DNA of 64,000 nucleotides, taken from assembly GCF_042219855.1 (NCBI RefSeq), contig NZ_JBHJHP010000002.1:248001-312000 (forward strand). Direction: 5' to 3'. The notes below the pieces were generated by a model that had not been told where the DNA came from, did no database searches, and saw nothing but the letters and a program-made list of their open reading frames with translations. Of this stretch, positions 9,727-18,960 are shown piece by piece. Position numbers and translations under genes: made by a program. The stretch comes from JBHJHP01 sp042219855 (lineage in GTDB: Bacteria; Bacteroidota; Bacteroidia; Bacteroidales; UBA5342). Within the stretch, counting starts at the first letter, position 1. Every line of letters starts with the position of its first letter.

Positions 9727-12528
9727 ATGAAAATATCAAGAAAATACCTGGTTACACTTTGTTTGCTTGCAACTGTTCAATTATTTTCAGCACAGAATAT
9801 GAAAAAAGCGGCTTTCTCAAACCGTTTTTTCACGCTTAAATACGAGAATTATGGTATAAGTCTATTACAAAATACAGTCGACGTATATCCAACAAACTAC
9901 ATCAATAATAACGGAATTCTGGGTAATATTTATATCCGTTATGTTTATGATAAAAAACCTGATTTCATTGATGCCCTTCATTCCGGTGAGACAGAATTTA
10001 TTCTGGAAGGTAAGATACTTGAAAAAAGAGAAGTAACAACAGAACAGAGCAAACCGCTGAAATTATCCCAGTCATTTGAACTCAGAAATGATGAACTGGT
10101 ATGGTTCATACACCTGAAAAATACCGGTAAAACTTCACTCAGGATAGAAGACCTTGCAATTCCGGTAGATTACAATCTTCCCTATGGTGAAAATCCTTCA
10201 GATATATTTGAAAATTCTGTAATTAAACATTCGTTTATCTCCGGCAATAACTCATATCTGTTCTTCGAGCGCCCAACCGGTTTAGCCCCATACCTTGTTA
10301 TGTTACCTTTAAAAGGAACAGCAGCTGAATACTGGGAAGTTGGACCATTGGGTGATAGTAAAAAAAGAACCTACAATATTTACCTCCATTCATCTTTTAC
10401 AGGAAACGAGGAGCTGCGGGGTACCTGGCGTCAAAATCACACATCCCGTTTGTTAGAACCGAATCAGGAGATAAGCTATGGGTTTAAGTTTAGATGGGCC
10501 GGGAGCTATGATGGGATACGCCAAATTCTTGTTGATGAAGATATGATCAATGTTGAGGTGATGCCGGGAATGACGGTTCCTACGGATCTTGACGTTAGAC
10601 TGGCTCTTCAGACACATCAGATTATAAAGAATATTCAACCCGAATTTGGTGGCACCATGACAAAAATTGATACACTGGAACGGAGAAATGACGGCACAAC
10701 TGTTTATAACATCAGATTTAGCCGTACCGGAGAAAATAAACTCACAGTAAACTATGGAGATGAATATAAGACCTACCTTGAATTTTTTGTGACTGAACCT
10801 TTGGAAACACTCTACAAAAAGCGTGCTGACTTTATAGTAAACTCACAGCAACATAAAGACACAACAAAGTGGTATGATGGCTTATTTGGAGTTTATGATA
10901 TGAAAAATGCCATCCTGCGCGGACCCGATAATGCGGATTACTTTGATACCAGTCGTTTAAGTTATGTTTTAACCTGTGATGATCCGGGTTTATGCAAAGC
11001 ACCCTTTCTGGCGTCAAAAAATGTGGTATTTCCAGTGGCTGAGGAAATCAATGCCATCGAATATTATATAGAAAATTTTGTATGGGGTGGCTTACAACGT
11101 ACAGACAAGGAGTTGCCTTATCCATATGGAGTTTACGGTACCCCTGACTGGAATTATAACCGAAACAAAACTGAAGTACGGGAAGCAAACACAAAGGACC
11201 CGAATCGCTTTAAAATGCATGTGTGGCGTTCATACGACTATCCACACATTTTTATGCTTTACTATCACATGTACCAGATAGCTTCATTTTATCCTGAACT
11301 GACGCATTATCTGGATGCCGATGGGTACCTCATCAGGGCAAAGGAAACAGCTAAAGCATATTTTACTTATCCGTATGAAATCCTGCCCTGGTACGAGACC
11401 TATAAATGGGGTTGTTACAATGAACTGTTGATACCTGAACTTATCGATGTTCTTACGGCAAAGGGGTTCAAGGATGATGCCACATTTCTTCGCAACGAAT
11501 GGGAGAAAAAAGTGAAGTATTTTATTTATGATGATCCTTATCCATTCAGATCAGAATATGCTGTAGATGCTACTGCCTTTGAGTCCAGCTATGCTTTGGC
11601 AAAGTATGGTGTATTAAACCAAATGGATCCTGATACATATCTATGGTATGATAAAAACCTTAAAAAATGGTACTCCCATCCAACCGTTTCAAGAAAGGAT
11701 GCTAATGATTTTATGCTCCGACAACTTAATGCCAATATTGCACAGCGTGGGAATCTAGAACCTGCCTATTATTTTCTTGGTAGTGATTACCGTGGACGAA
11801 GCGATAAATACACCCTAAGTTATATGGCACAAATGGGCGGCTGGGCCATCCTGGATTATGCACTTAATTTCGCGCCTTCAGATGATGCCGCTTTACGTCT
11901 TGGCTATCAGTCATATCTTAGTTCATTCGCACTGATGAACACTGGTACTCCGGAATCAAATTATGGTTTCTGGTATCCGGGAAAAGAAAATGATGGGGCC
12001 AGTGGCTGGGCTTTTGAACCGCAGAATTACGCCAATACATGGATAAGAAAACCCCAGGGAAGAGGTCCCTGGTATTATGACGGAGAAATAGACCTGGGGT
12101 ACTGCGGGGCATTAAGAACCGCTGCAACAATTGTAAAGCGTGATTCCGTTTTTGGTATAGTATCCTACGGTGGAAATTTACAGGAAAATGACACATGTTA
12201 TGCCGTGATCCCTTCTGATGGTTTACGCCGGAAGTTTTTTTGCAGGCTGGAAAATATTAATTTTGATATCATTTTCTCAAGAGACGGTTTGTCCCCCGAC
12301 AGTCCGGTTAAAATAAATAAAGATGGCTCCCTCATTGCCCTGGTGATTGAAAACAGGACGAATGACGACCATAATTCAAAAGTTAAAATAAACGGATTAA
12401 AAGGCCTTTACAAAGTCATCTCAAGCTCTGATTTCAATGGGGAAACAGATTTTAATCTTAATTCCGACCTTTTAATCCCTCTGCAATCTGATACAACTGT
12501 AGTTAAATTGATCAGAATTAAGGAATAA
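9727..12528 (+). CDS. Large secreted DUF5695-like protein, possible glycoside hydrolase
   Basis: A 933-aa protein with a signal peptide (residues 1-22, ending LFSAQ). The N-terminal half (about 30-360) is beta-rich (FFTLKYENYGISLLQN, LRIEDLAIPVDYNLPYGENP). The C-terminal half is helix-rich with many Trp, Tyr, Asp and Glu residues (DWNYNRNKTEVREAN, MHVWRSYDYPHIFMLYYHMYQIA, ETYKWGCYNELLIPEL), resembling an (alpha/alpha)6-barrel carbohydrate enzyme. I recall this arrangement as DUF5695, a Bacteroidota family in glycan loci with little described biochemistry. No catalytic residues can be assigned from sequence alone. Its place after two SusCD pairs supports a glycan-degrading role in the periplasm or at the surface, but that is inference. 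No lipobox or T9SS tail is seen. Confidence 0.6.
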   Translation: MKISRKYLVTLCLLATVQLFSAQNMKKAAFSNRFFTLKYENYGISLLQNTVDVYPTNYINNNGILGNIYIRYVYDKKPDFIDALHSGETEFILEGKILEKREVTTEQSKPLKLSQSFELRNDELVWFIHLKNTGKTSLRIEDLAIPVDYNLPYGENPSDIFENSVIKHSFISGNNSYLFFERPTGLAPYLVMLPLKGTAAEYWEVGPLGDSKKRTYNIYLHSSFTGNEELRGTWRQNHTSRLLEPNQEISYGFKFRWAGSYDGIRQILVDEDMINVEVMPGMTVPTDLDVRLALQTHQIIKNIQPEFGGTMTKIDTLERRNDGTTVYNIRFSRTGENKLTVNYGDEYKTYLEFFVTEPLETLYKKRADFIVNSQQHKDTTKWYDGLFGVYDMKNAILRGPDNADYFDTSRLSYVLTCDDPGLCKAPFLASKNVVFPVAEEINAIEYYIENFVWGGLQRTDKELPYPYGVYGTPDWNYNRNKTEVREANTKDPNRFKMHVWRSYDYPHIFMLYYHMYQIASFYPELTHYLDADGYLIRAKETAKAYFTYPYEILPWYETYKWGCYNELLIPELIDVLTAKGFKDDATFLRNEWEKKVKYFIYDDPYPFRSEYAVDATAFESSYALAKYGVLNQMDPDTYLWYDKNLKKWYSHPTVSRKDANDFMLRQLNANIAQRGNLEPAYYFLGSDYRGRSDKYTLSYMAQMGGWAILDYALNFAPSDDAALRLGYQSYLSSFALMNTGTPESNYGFWYPGKENDGASGWAFEPQNYANTWIRKPQGRGPWYYDGEIDLGYCGALRTAATIVKRDSVFGIVSYGGNLQENDTCYAVIPSDGLRRKFFCRLENINFDIIFSRDGLSPDSPVKINKDGSLIALVIENRTNDDHNSKVKINGLKGLYKVISSSDFNGETDFNLNSDLLIPLQSDTTVVKLIRIKE

Positions 12529-12617
12529 AGATGTCTTTTGTGACATCGGCTTTAAACCTTAGGCCATGGGAAATTAGAAAAACCCAGTTTCACCAGGACT
12601 GCAACATATAGAAACAA

Positions 12618-12646
12618 AAAGGCCGGAATTGATCCGGCCTTTATAT
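12618..12646. terminator. Bidirectional intrinsic terminator
   Basis: The perfect inverted repeat AAAGGCCGG/CCGGCCTTT (12618-12626 and 12634-12642) lies between the convergent DUF5695-like gene and the T9SS metalloprotein gene, with A/T runs on both sides. It can serve both. Confidence 0.8.
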
Positions 12647-12661
12647 TTTCTCTTCAATCAT

Positions 12662-15217
12662 CTATTGCACCACAAGTTTATGAACTTCTGTAGCATCTTC
12701 TGTTTTAACCGACACAAAATAAAACCCTTTACTAAGCTTTTCCGGACAGGTGAGTGTAGTATTTGACGACGTATTTTTCATGGTCAACAATTTACCGTTA
12801 ACATCAACCAGTTTAATCTCTGCCGGTGATGCCAGACTGTTTTCAAATCGAATATTAATATCCCTGTCCAATTGAACCGGGTTAGGGTATACTGATACTT
12901 TTTGGCGGGAATCTGCAAGCGGAATTTCCATATCCGTCGGAATCGTAATATTATTCAGCTTTGTGTTCCATCTGTACCATCTCACATTCCAGTGTGCCCT
13001 TTCCTTTACGCCTTCTCCAAGCCTTAAACGGTAGTCGAAATGTGCCGTACGGGTTTTCTCTCCTTCATAGATATAGTCAGTATTAGTCACCACTATAAAT
13101 ACAACATTATTAGCCGGTTTCTTTTCCAGTTTAAGACTGGTTTCACCGCCAAACACAGGCTGACCATACACCACAGAACCATCTTCGGCCCTGTAGCAAA
13201 TCTGGCATCCCATATTTTTACCTATCGGTAAAAAGTCCACCTTTACAATGTCTCCTTCAGTTATAAGAGGCACTATATTAGCTCCTGACCATCCCGGTGT
13301 TGTTCTCTGTTCAGGTACAACCAACCCATCTTCATTAATCCACGTTTTGACATATGGGGTTGCTTTCCACACCTCGGGATTTAACCACGAAGGCTGCCAT
13401 TCAGCTTTGATACTTACACCAAAATTATTATCAAGTAATTTTCTGGTTGCGGTTGTCCACTTACCAAAATCAACAAGCGCCTGTTTAGCTCTGTATTCCA
13501 TGATCAGTCTTCGCATCTGATAATCTCCCAGTGTATCGGCTATACCTTCAAGCACCCTGTTTTCGCAATAGCGCCAGATCCAGGCCACACTATGATCTCC
13601 AAATATCTCACTGAACAGTGTTGGGAATAAATTTCCATACTGATTTCCACCCAATAGGTTTCGCCATGTACAAATCTGTTTTGATCCTTCAAACATATTC
13701 ACACCCTCAGCTGAAGGGCCACCGAAACTGCCATCCTGCAGCCAGCCACTGTAACATTCTATTGGCATAAATGGTGCAATCATGGCACCTGCATTCAGGA
13801 ATCCCATTGATGAATAGTTGCCGGATCTCCTGGATTCCATTTCCTGTTGCAACCATGTATTTCCCCCTTCGTGAAACCAGGCTGAATTCCTTGCTCCGGG
13901 CAAATCCGCCAGCAGGGAATGTATGCCTTCGTGTATCATGGCTCCCATCTGTCCTTCCCTGTCACCATACGGACATGCAGGGTCAAAAGAGTATACAGGG
14001 TAATATGATGCCAGTACCATCGGCCAGCTTTCACCCTGGAAATTTGTTGCCCCCTGCCATCCACCTAAAGCATTTGTATCAGCATTATCCGTACATAACC
14101 CGGAACCATAGAGGTATATACCACTCCTGTAACCGCGCTTAGCCCGTTTATCCGGTGGCCATCCCATCGTATCACGGAAATATGCAAAATCCTGATTGAA
14201 GCGCTCAAGCATCGGTGTTATGGCATTCTCAGTGACCAGACTACGGGCATTTGGTCCCCATACAAAGGTCCACCATCCTGATGACTGACGTCCGGCAAAA
14301 TTATTACAGTCTTCCAGATCTTTGGTTGGCATCTCAAGTGATGGAAATTCATCTCTGAAATCATAATAGATCGGAGGATCATAAGCAGGCCAGGTATAGG
14401 CAGAACCATCGTTTGATGAACCAACAGTAACGTAAACCACAGATTCTGATATGGCACCACACTCATTAATATACATAGCAGTATATGTCCCCGACTGATT
14501 TGTTTGCATATCATCCAAACTCAGCACATTTCCGGACTCTGATAAACCATTGGGGCCACTCCAGAAATATTGCCCAACAGTTTGTTCTTCCGCAGTTAGG
14601 ACAAGGTTATCACCAACAAGAATATTGGCAAAACCAGATTCACTGACAGCAGATCCATTAACATCAATGGAAAGACCAAAAGATGTGGCTTCACAATCAC
14701 CTCCTGTCTGTCCAAAAACCTTCCATTCCAGAATTCCTGTAGCTGCTGGACTTTTCATTGTAATCCTTATACGCTGTGTCCAGACTCCTCCAATATACAA
14801 TTGATTATACATGTTTAAAGCTGTTCCGATATTACCGGCACTGATCCATGAAACACCATTCCAGTATTCAATATAAGCATCATCCGGTTGAGCAATACCA
14901 ACATCAGCTGTTGGATTGTCGTCCCACCAGTATACAGCTGTTGAAGAAACATTTACCGCATTAGTCCAATCATACTGAACCCAATTATAAATACCGTAAT
15001 CGCCCTCCCCGTTCCAGTTGCCATAGGCAGTACCAGTTTTGGTGGAACTGGTGGGCTCTACTCCATCATTTACTGCTCCCAGAGTCTCCCATGGAGAAAC
15101 ATGCGAAGTAGTTATGGCTGCGTCCAGCGCAAGATTTACGGAGTCCTGCTGGGCAAAAATACCGCCGGTTATAAATAAACCGAGAAACAATCCGATAAAT
15201 GTTTTCCTTTTTCTCAT
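12662..15217 (-). CDS. Secreted T9SS cargo with discoidin-like and HEGIH gluzincin-like domains
   Basis: An 851-aa exported protein with a signal peptide ending IFAQQ (about residue 23). Residues 25-170 look like an F5/8 type C (discoidin) carbohydrate-binding domain (NLALDAAITTSH at the start, RIRITMKS, EWKVFG at the end). Residues about 180-265 are an Ig/PKD-like sandwich. The central part carries HEGIH at 429-433 and WFHEGG at 447-452. That layout fits gluzincin zinc peptidases, where HExxH is followed by an EG motif with the third ligand. A T9SS type A sorting domain fills about 770-851 (VSVYPNPV, IKLVDVNGKLL, KGFYFVSVKT, HKLVVQ), so the protein should cross the outer membrane by type IX secretion. 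Peptidase activity is inferred from motifs only; substrate unknown. Confidence 0.75.
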   Translation of the reverse strand: MRKRKTFIGLFLGLFITGGIFAQQDSVNLALDAAITTSHVSPWETLGAVNDGVEPTSSTKTGTAYGNWNGEGDYGIYNWVQYDWTNAVNVSSTAVYWWDDNPTADVGIAQPDDAYIEYWNGVSWISAGNIGTALNMYNQLYIGGVWTQRIRITMKSPAATGILEWKVFGQTGGDCEATSFGLSIDVNGSAVSESGFANILVGDNLVLTAEEQTVGQYFWSGPNGLSESGNVLSLDDMQTNQSGTYTAMYINECGAISESVVYVTVGSSNDGSAYTWPAYDPPIYYDFRDEFPSLEMPTKDLEDCNNFAGRQSSGWWTFVWGPNARSLVTENAITPMLERFNQDFAYFRDTMGWPPDKRAKRGYRSGIYLYGSGLCTDNADTNALGGWQGATNFQGESWPMVLASYYPVYSFDPACPYGDREGQMGAMIHEGIHSLLADLPGARNSAWFHEGGNTWLQQEMESRRSGNYSSMGFLNAGAMIAPFMPIECYSGWLQDGSFGGPSAEGVNMFEGSKQICTWRNLLGGNQYGNLFPTLFSEIFGDHSVAWIWRYCENRVLEGIADTLGDYQMRRLIMEYRAKQALVDFGKWTTATRKLLDNNFGVSIKAEWQPSWLNPEVWKATPYVKTWINEDGLVVPEQRTTPGWSGANIVPLITEGDIVKVDFLPIGKNMGCQICYRAEDGSVVYGQPVFGGETSLKLEKKPANNVVFIVVTNTDYIYEGEKTRTAHFDYRLRLGEGVKERAHWNVRWYRWNTKLNNITIPTDMEIPLADSRQKVSVYPNPVQLDRDINIRFENSLASPAEIKLVDVNGKLLTMKNTSSNTTLTCPEKLSKGFYFVSVKTEDATEVHKLVVQ

Positions 15218-15334
15218 TTTTAATTTGTTTAGAACTCTCCCGACATTTAGTAAAAACGATACACTAAAAGCCAGCTAAAAGCATTAATTCATTAAATGGA
15301 TCAAAATAAAACAGGATATATGATGAAAATTTAA

Positions 15335-15374
15335 GCATCCAGAAAGTCGGTATGTTTGCCGACTTCCTGGAGCA
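15335..15374 (-). terminator. Hairpin terminator downstream of the 346-aa T9SS gene
   Basis: The inverted repeat CCAGaAAGTCGG/CCGACTTcCTGG lies 28 bases past the stop on the minus strand and is followed there by an AT-rich tract. The stem has one mismatch or bulge and no long U run, so this is a probable rather than certain terminator. Confidence 0.55.
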
Positions 15375-15401
15375 TTCTTATTGCAATAATTTAAGCTATT
15401 A

Positions 15402-16442
15402 TTATCTGACCACAACTTTCTGAGTGTAACGGTTACCGTTCACAGTTGCATCCATAATATAAATGCCATTATTAGAAACCGGAATCTCGATACGTTGTGC
15501 ATCAATTGCTTTTGCACTGTAAACCATTGCTCCATCGATACTGTAAAGCTTAACGGAACCCATGGATTCACCAGAGTTATTTCTTACAATTACCCTGCTG
15601 TTTGTACTGTAAGAACTTACAGGTGAAGATGTAGAAACTTTCTTGATAGCTGAAGTTTCATCATAATCAATCAGTTTAAAATCATCAAATTTAACTGTTG
15701 CTGAATTCGTTGTATAAGTAGCAGAGTATAGTCCTACCTGTAAATCCTTTCCTTCAACTTCCGGTTTTACTGCGGTATAAATTTCATACCAGATTTCACC
15801 ATCAGCACTGTAATATCCTATGAATTCATTTCCGTATTTCTCAAGTTTAATGTAAGGATAACTGGCAATGGAAACCGGGTTGGCTGAGTCATCGTCCTTA
15901 ATCCAGTTTTCCTCAGCCATACCTTCAGCAGGGAAGATATCACGCACTCCGTAAATAGCACCCCAATCATAAATATCAAAGGCCTGTACCAGTACATAAG
16001 TCGTTTCATCTTTTACCTTAACCATTAAACCAGGCATAAAGTATTCAACCAAAGCTTCAAGGCCGAAAGACAGAAAGTCTCCATCGACAATTTTTACACT
16101 CATTTCAAAGTCGGCACCGGACTTAATATTTCTATACAAAAGAGCACCATTATCTGCAACTGTTGACCATGCGGTTCTTGCTGAAGTATATGTTAATACT
16201 CCTGGATCATCGTTTGTATTTAACACACTTAATTCAGCAGCACCCATTCCTGTACTTCCTAAAACAGTATCATTTAATAAAATCCCCTGCCAGATAGTAC
16301 CATCAAAACCATCAGTCAGATAGTCATGACCTGTACTGAAATCATCAGTATAAACTGTTCCATCCTGAGCAGATACAGTTCCAAAACTTACAAATGCTAT
16401 GCATACGATAGCAACTAAAAATGTAAAATTCTTCATAATCAT
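15402..16442 (-). CDS. Secreted DUF1349/LamG-like T9SS cargo protein
   Basis: A 346-aa exported protein with a signal peptide ending VSAQD. Residues about 25-255 form one concanavalin-A-like beta sandwich. The YIKLEKYGNEFIGYYSADG segment followed by EIWYEIYT closely follows the DUF1349 or LamG pattern for carbohydrate-binding or glycosidase-like domains. A T9SS type A tail covers about 270-346 (VIVRNNSGESMGSVKLYSIDG, NGIYIMDATVNG, TQKVVVR). ATG 16442 and ATG 16436 are both possible starts. No other catalytic domain is present, so binding is the likelier function. It shares a 31-bp upstream motif with the next T9SS gene, which suggests co-regulation. Confidence 0.72.
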   Translation of the reverse strand: MIMKNFTFLVAIVCIAFVSFGTVSAQDGTVYTDDFSTGHDYLTDGFDGTIWQGILLNDTVLGSTGMGAAELSVLNTNDDPGVLTYTSARTAWSTVADNGALLYRNIKSGADFEMSVKIVDGDFLSFGLEALVEYFMPGLMVKVKDETTYVLVQAFDIYDWGAIYGVRDIFPAEGMAEENWIKDDDSANPVSIASYPYIKLEKYGNEFIGYYSADGEIWYEIYTAVKPEVEGKDLQVGLYSATYTTNSATVKFDDFKLIDYDETSAIKKVSTSSPVSSYSTNSRVIVRNNSGESMGSVKLYSIDGAMVYSAKAIDAQRIEIPVSNNGIYIMDATVNGNRYTQKVVVR

Positions 16443-16514
16443 CAATTTTTAATTATACAATATAATCTATTTTACTTATGTTAAAATTGGTAAAATTGAA
16501 TGATTCTGATCAAT

Positions 16515-16545
16515 ATGTATGTTGAAAATAGTAGTATAAATGTGC
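16515..16545 (-). promoter_or_regulatory. Shared 31-bp upstream motif, copy 1
   Basis: On the minus strand this reads GCACAT, 5 variable bases, then CTACTATTTTCAACATACAT. Hexamer and 20-mer match copy 2 exactly with the same spacing. The motif ends 73 bases before ATG 16442. Two ACAT cores lie 21 bp apart, about two helical turns, as might suit a dimeric or direct-repeat-binding activator such as an AraC-type regulator. Regulator identity is inference. Confidence 0.6.
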
Positions 16546-16670
16546 AATCAGTTGGTTTCAACCAATAGTCCCAACACGAATTAACACACTGACTTTAAGG
16601 TATTTTTAATATCCACTGCAATAAAACAGACCATATTATCAGGTTATTATTAAGAAAGCAATAAACAGAA

Positions 16671-16698
16671 AGAAGCGATCAGATCTCTGACCGCTTCT
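16671..16698 (-). terminator. Terminator of the repeat-protein gene
   Basis: The stem AGAAGCGaTCAGA/TCTGAcCGCTTCT has one internal mismatch. It lies 36 bases beyond the stop codon at 16734 on the minus strand. Confidence 0.65.
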
Positions 16699-16733
16699 CT
16701 ATGATAATACCGGAATATCCGGGAATCAATGGA

Positions 16734-18692
16734 TTACCTCTTCATAAATTTTACAGATTCCACTGTTGATCCATCACTGAAATGAACGATATAAATACCA
16801 TTTGTTATACTTTTCATATTTAATCTGACTGTTTCTGAACCAGAAACCTGCTTCGTGATAACCTTGGCACCATTAATGTTGTAAACTGACAAATAACCCG
16901 GTTTAACTGGTTTTGAGAATACAATATTTAATTCATCTCTCACAGGATTTATGATTTGCATAAGAGCCTCATTCGCTTCATCCGCCTGATCCAGACCTGT
17001 ATCATCACTTATAGTCACTGCTATTTCCAGCATCTCAATCTTTTCATTCGCCATGAAACCGTAGTATACGGTATAAGTGTACGAAAGCATTGAATCCACA
17101 TTATCGGGATACTGACCAATTGAAACATAGTCCAGATCCGTACTTTCATAATTTACAAATACTGATGCATTTGCGCCCCAGGCACCATATTTGGATTCCA
17201 GGTCATACCAGAATACATTATCTGTAGCAGTTATATCTGTAATACTTTCATCTGTATCGTATGTAACAACAGCTTCTATTTCACTCATTGCACTTATACC
17301 AAGATCGGATAAGATTTGTTCCACATCAAACTGTAATGGATCTGTAGAATAATCTGTTCTTGGTGGAACAGTAATCGCCAATGACTGGGTATCTACAACT
17401 ATCGCTGTAATTTCTGGTGCATCAACAACAGATATATTGATAACAATTTTTTCTATTTTATCATTGGCAAGAAAACCTATCATTGTTTTTGCTGTTTCTC
17501 CTACATGCAGACTATCCGGGAACTGGCCAACACCTATCCGGTTATCTTCAAGCACACCGTAAGCTGTAAAGGCAACTCCTCCGCCGCCCCAGTTTGATAC
17601 ATAACCATTGCGTGCAGTCCAGAATCCATCATCTGCCGTGTAGCTGTCGGTGTAAGAACCATCTTCATTAAAGCCAATAACAGTTGCTTCACTGATATCT
17701 GTTATACCAAGATCTGTAAGGGTCTTGCTTAGATCGAATTCAACAGAATCAATGGCATAGGACGTATTGGGAACAACTTCCACACTTAAATTCTGTACAA
17801 TCTCTGCTTCTCTTATGGTTACAGCTATCTCCAGCATTTCAATTTTATCGTTGGCCATAAAACCATAATAAACGGTATAAGTGTACGAAAGCATTGAATC
17901 CACATTGTCTGGATACTGACCTATTAAGACATGGCTCAGATCGGTATTTTCAAAATTCACAAATACTGAAGCATTTTCACCCCAGGCTCCATATTTGGAT
18001 TCCAGATCGTACCAATACACATTACCTGTGGCTGTCATGTCTGTTATACTTTCGTCTGTATCATAAGTTACTACCGCCTCAACTTCAGTCATCGAAGCTA
18101 TTCCAAGGTCACTTAATACCTGGTCCATATTAAAAGCCAGAAGATCGGTGGAATAATCTGTTCTCTGTGGAACGGTAATCGCCAATGACTGGGTATCTAC
18201 AACTATCGCTGTAATTTCTGGTGCATCAACAACAGATATATTGATAACAATTTTTTCTATTTTATCATTGGCAAGAAAACCTATCATTGTTTTTGCTGTT
18301 TCTCCTACATGCAGACTATCCGGGAACTGGCCAACACCTATCCGGTTATCTTCAAGCACACCGTAAGCTGTAAAGGCAACTCCTCCGCCGCCCCAGTTTG
18401 ATACATAACCATTGCGTGCAGTCCAGAATCCATCATCTGCCGTGTAGCTGTCGGTGTAAGAACCATCTTCATTAAAGCCAATAACAGTTGCTTCACTGAT
18501 ATCTGTTATACCAAGATCTGTAAGGGTCTTGCTTAGATCGAATTCAACAGAATCAATGGCATAGGACGTATTGGGAACAACCTCAACACTTAAATTTTGT
18601 GTGTCTATCACTGTGCCTGTCACCTGTGCCTGTGCACAAATCATGAATGTACTCAGCAGGAAAATAAGGGATTGAATTGTAAATTTTCTCAT
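16734..18692 (-). CDS. Secreted four-domain DUF4859-like repeat protein with T9SS tail
   Basis: A 652-aa protein with a signal peptide ending ICAQAQ. Four tandem beta domains of about 130 residues follow in the order A-B-A'-B'. Each has a D-L-x-x-x-L-x-D-L-G-I helix start, an FNEDGSYTDSYTADDGFW or YDTDESITDMTA segment, a W-G-x-x-A aromatic strand, and G-Q-[FY]-P-D followed by a Y/T-rich strand and IEMLEIAVTI or VVINISVV. This resembles DUF4859, found in secreted Bacteroidota proteins. A T9SS type A tail occupies about 575-652 (LNIVFSKPVKPGYLSVYNINGAKV, NGIYIVHFSDG, VESVKFMKR). The two A domains are encoded by a 407-bp block repeated without a single difference, while the B domains have diverged. 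ATG 18692 is chosen; the upstream TTG is unlikely. Function is probably surface or extracellular ligand binding; no catalytic site is seen. Confidence 0.7.
   Translation of the reverse strand: MRKFTIQSLIFLLSTFMICAQAQVTGTVIDTQNLSVEVVPNTSYAIDSVEFDLSKTLTDLGITDISEATVIGFNEDGSYTDSYTADDGFWTARNGYVSNWGGGGVAFTAYGVLEDNRIGVGQFPDSLHVGETAKTMIGFLANDKIEKIVINISVVDAPEITAIVVDTQSLAITVPQRTDYSTDLLAFNMDQVLSDLGIASMTEVEAVVTYDTDESITDMTATGNVYWYDLESKYGAWGENASVFVNFENTDLSHVLIGQYPDNVDSMLSYTYTVYYGFMANDKIEMLEIAVTIREAEIVQNLSVEVVPNTSYAIDSVEFDLSKTLTDLGITDISEATVIGFNEDGSYTDSYTADDGFWTARNGYVSNWGGGGVAFTAYGVLEDNRIGVGQFPDSLHVGETAKTMIGFLANDKIEKIVINISVVDAPEITAIVVDTQSLAITVPPRTDYSTDPLQFDVEQILSDLGISAMSEIEAVVTYDTDESITDITATDNVFWYDLESKYGAWGANASVFVNYESTDLDYVSIGQYPDNVDSMLSYTYTVYYGFMANEKIEMLEIAVTISDDTGLDQADEANEALMQIINPVRDELNIVFSKPVKPGYLSVYNINGAKVITKQVSGSETVRLNMKSITNGIYIVHFSDGSTVESVKFMKR
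17371..17777. repeat. 407-bp perfect direct repeat, copy 1
   Basis: This block is identical base for base to 18175-18581 (offset 804 bp). It encodes the whole second A-type domain and the beginning of the linker in the repeat protein. Sequence immediately outside both ends differs between copies. Confidence 0.95.
18175..18581. repeat. 407-bp perfect direct repeat, copy 2
   Basis: Second copy of the identical block, encoding the first A-type domain. Perfect identity, including synonymous positions, next to diverged B domains points to recent duplication or gene conversion. Confidence 0.95.
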
Positions 18693-18765
18693 AATTATCA
18701 ATTTTTGGTTAATAAAAAAATGTTACATTCAACGAAGTAGACAAATTAACTTTTGTCAGAACACC

Positions 18766-18796
18766 ATGTATGTTGAAAATAGTAGCAGATATGTGC
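18766..18796 (-). promoter_or_regulatory. Shared 31-bp upstream motif, copy 2
   Basis: Same motif as at 16515-16545, reading GCACAT-N5-CTACTATTTTCAACATACAT on the minus strand and ending 73 bases before ATG 18692. The surrounding sequence differs, so the conservation is local and looks like a protein-binding site rather than a long duplication. Confidence 0.6.
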
Positions 18797-18918
18797 ACAG
18801 TTTGATTTGATGAAATTCACCAATTCATTTAATCCTTTTTTTGTCATATAATGTCTTTTCCATTAAGCTGCAAATGCGATATTTGCCAACCATTTGACTT
18901 TAAAAAAAATGCATAAAA

Positions 18919-18944
18919 AAAGCGATCAGATTTCTGATCGCTTT
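18919..18944 (-). terminator. Terminator of the lemA-TPM operon
   Basis: Perfect inverted repeat AGCGATCAGA/TCTGATCGCT, flanked on the plus strand by an A run that becomes a U run in the minus-strand transcript. It lies 17 bases beyond the stop at 18961. Confidence 0.85.
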
Positions 18945-18960
18945 AATATCTTATAACATC

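Noticed and set aside
15039..15278. Plus-strand frame overlapping the start of the metalloprotein gene
   Set aside because: Antisense of a signal-peptide-bearing gene, with no domain and no promoter.
17371..18581. Repeats in the DUF4859-like gene as a CRISPR array or mobile element
   Set aside because: Only two long in-frame copies, fully inside one open reading frame that encodes tandem protein domains.
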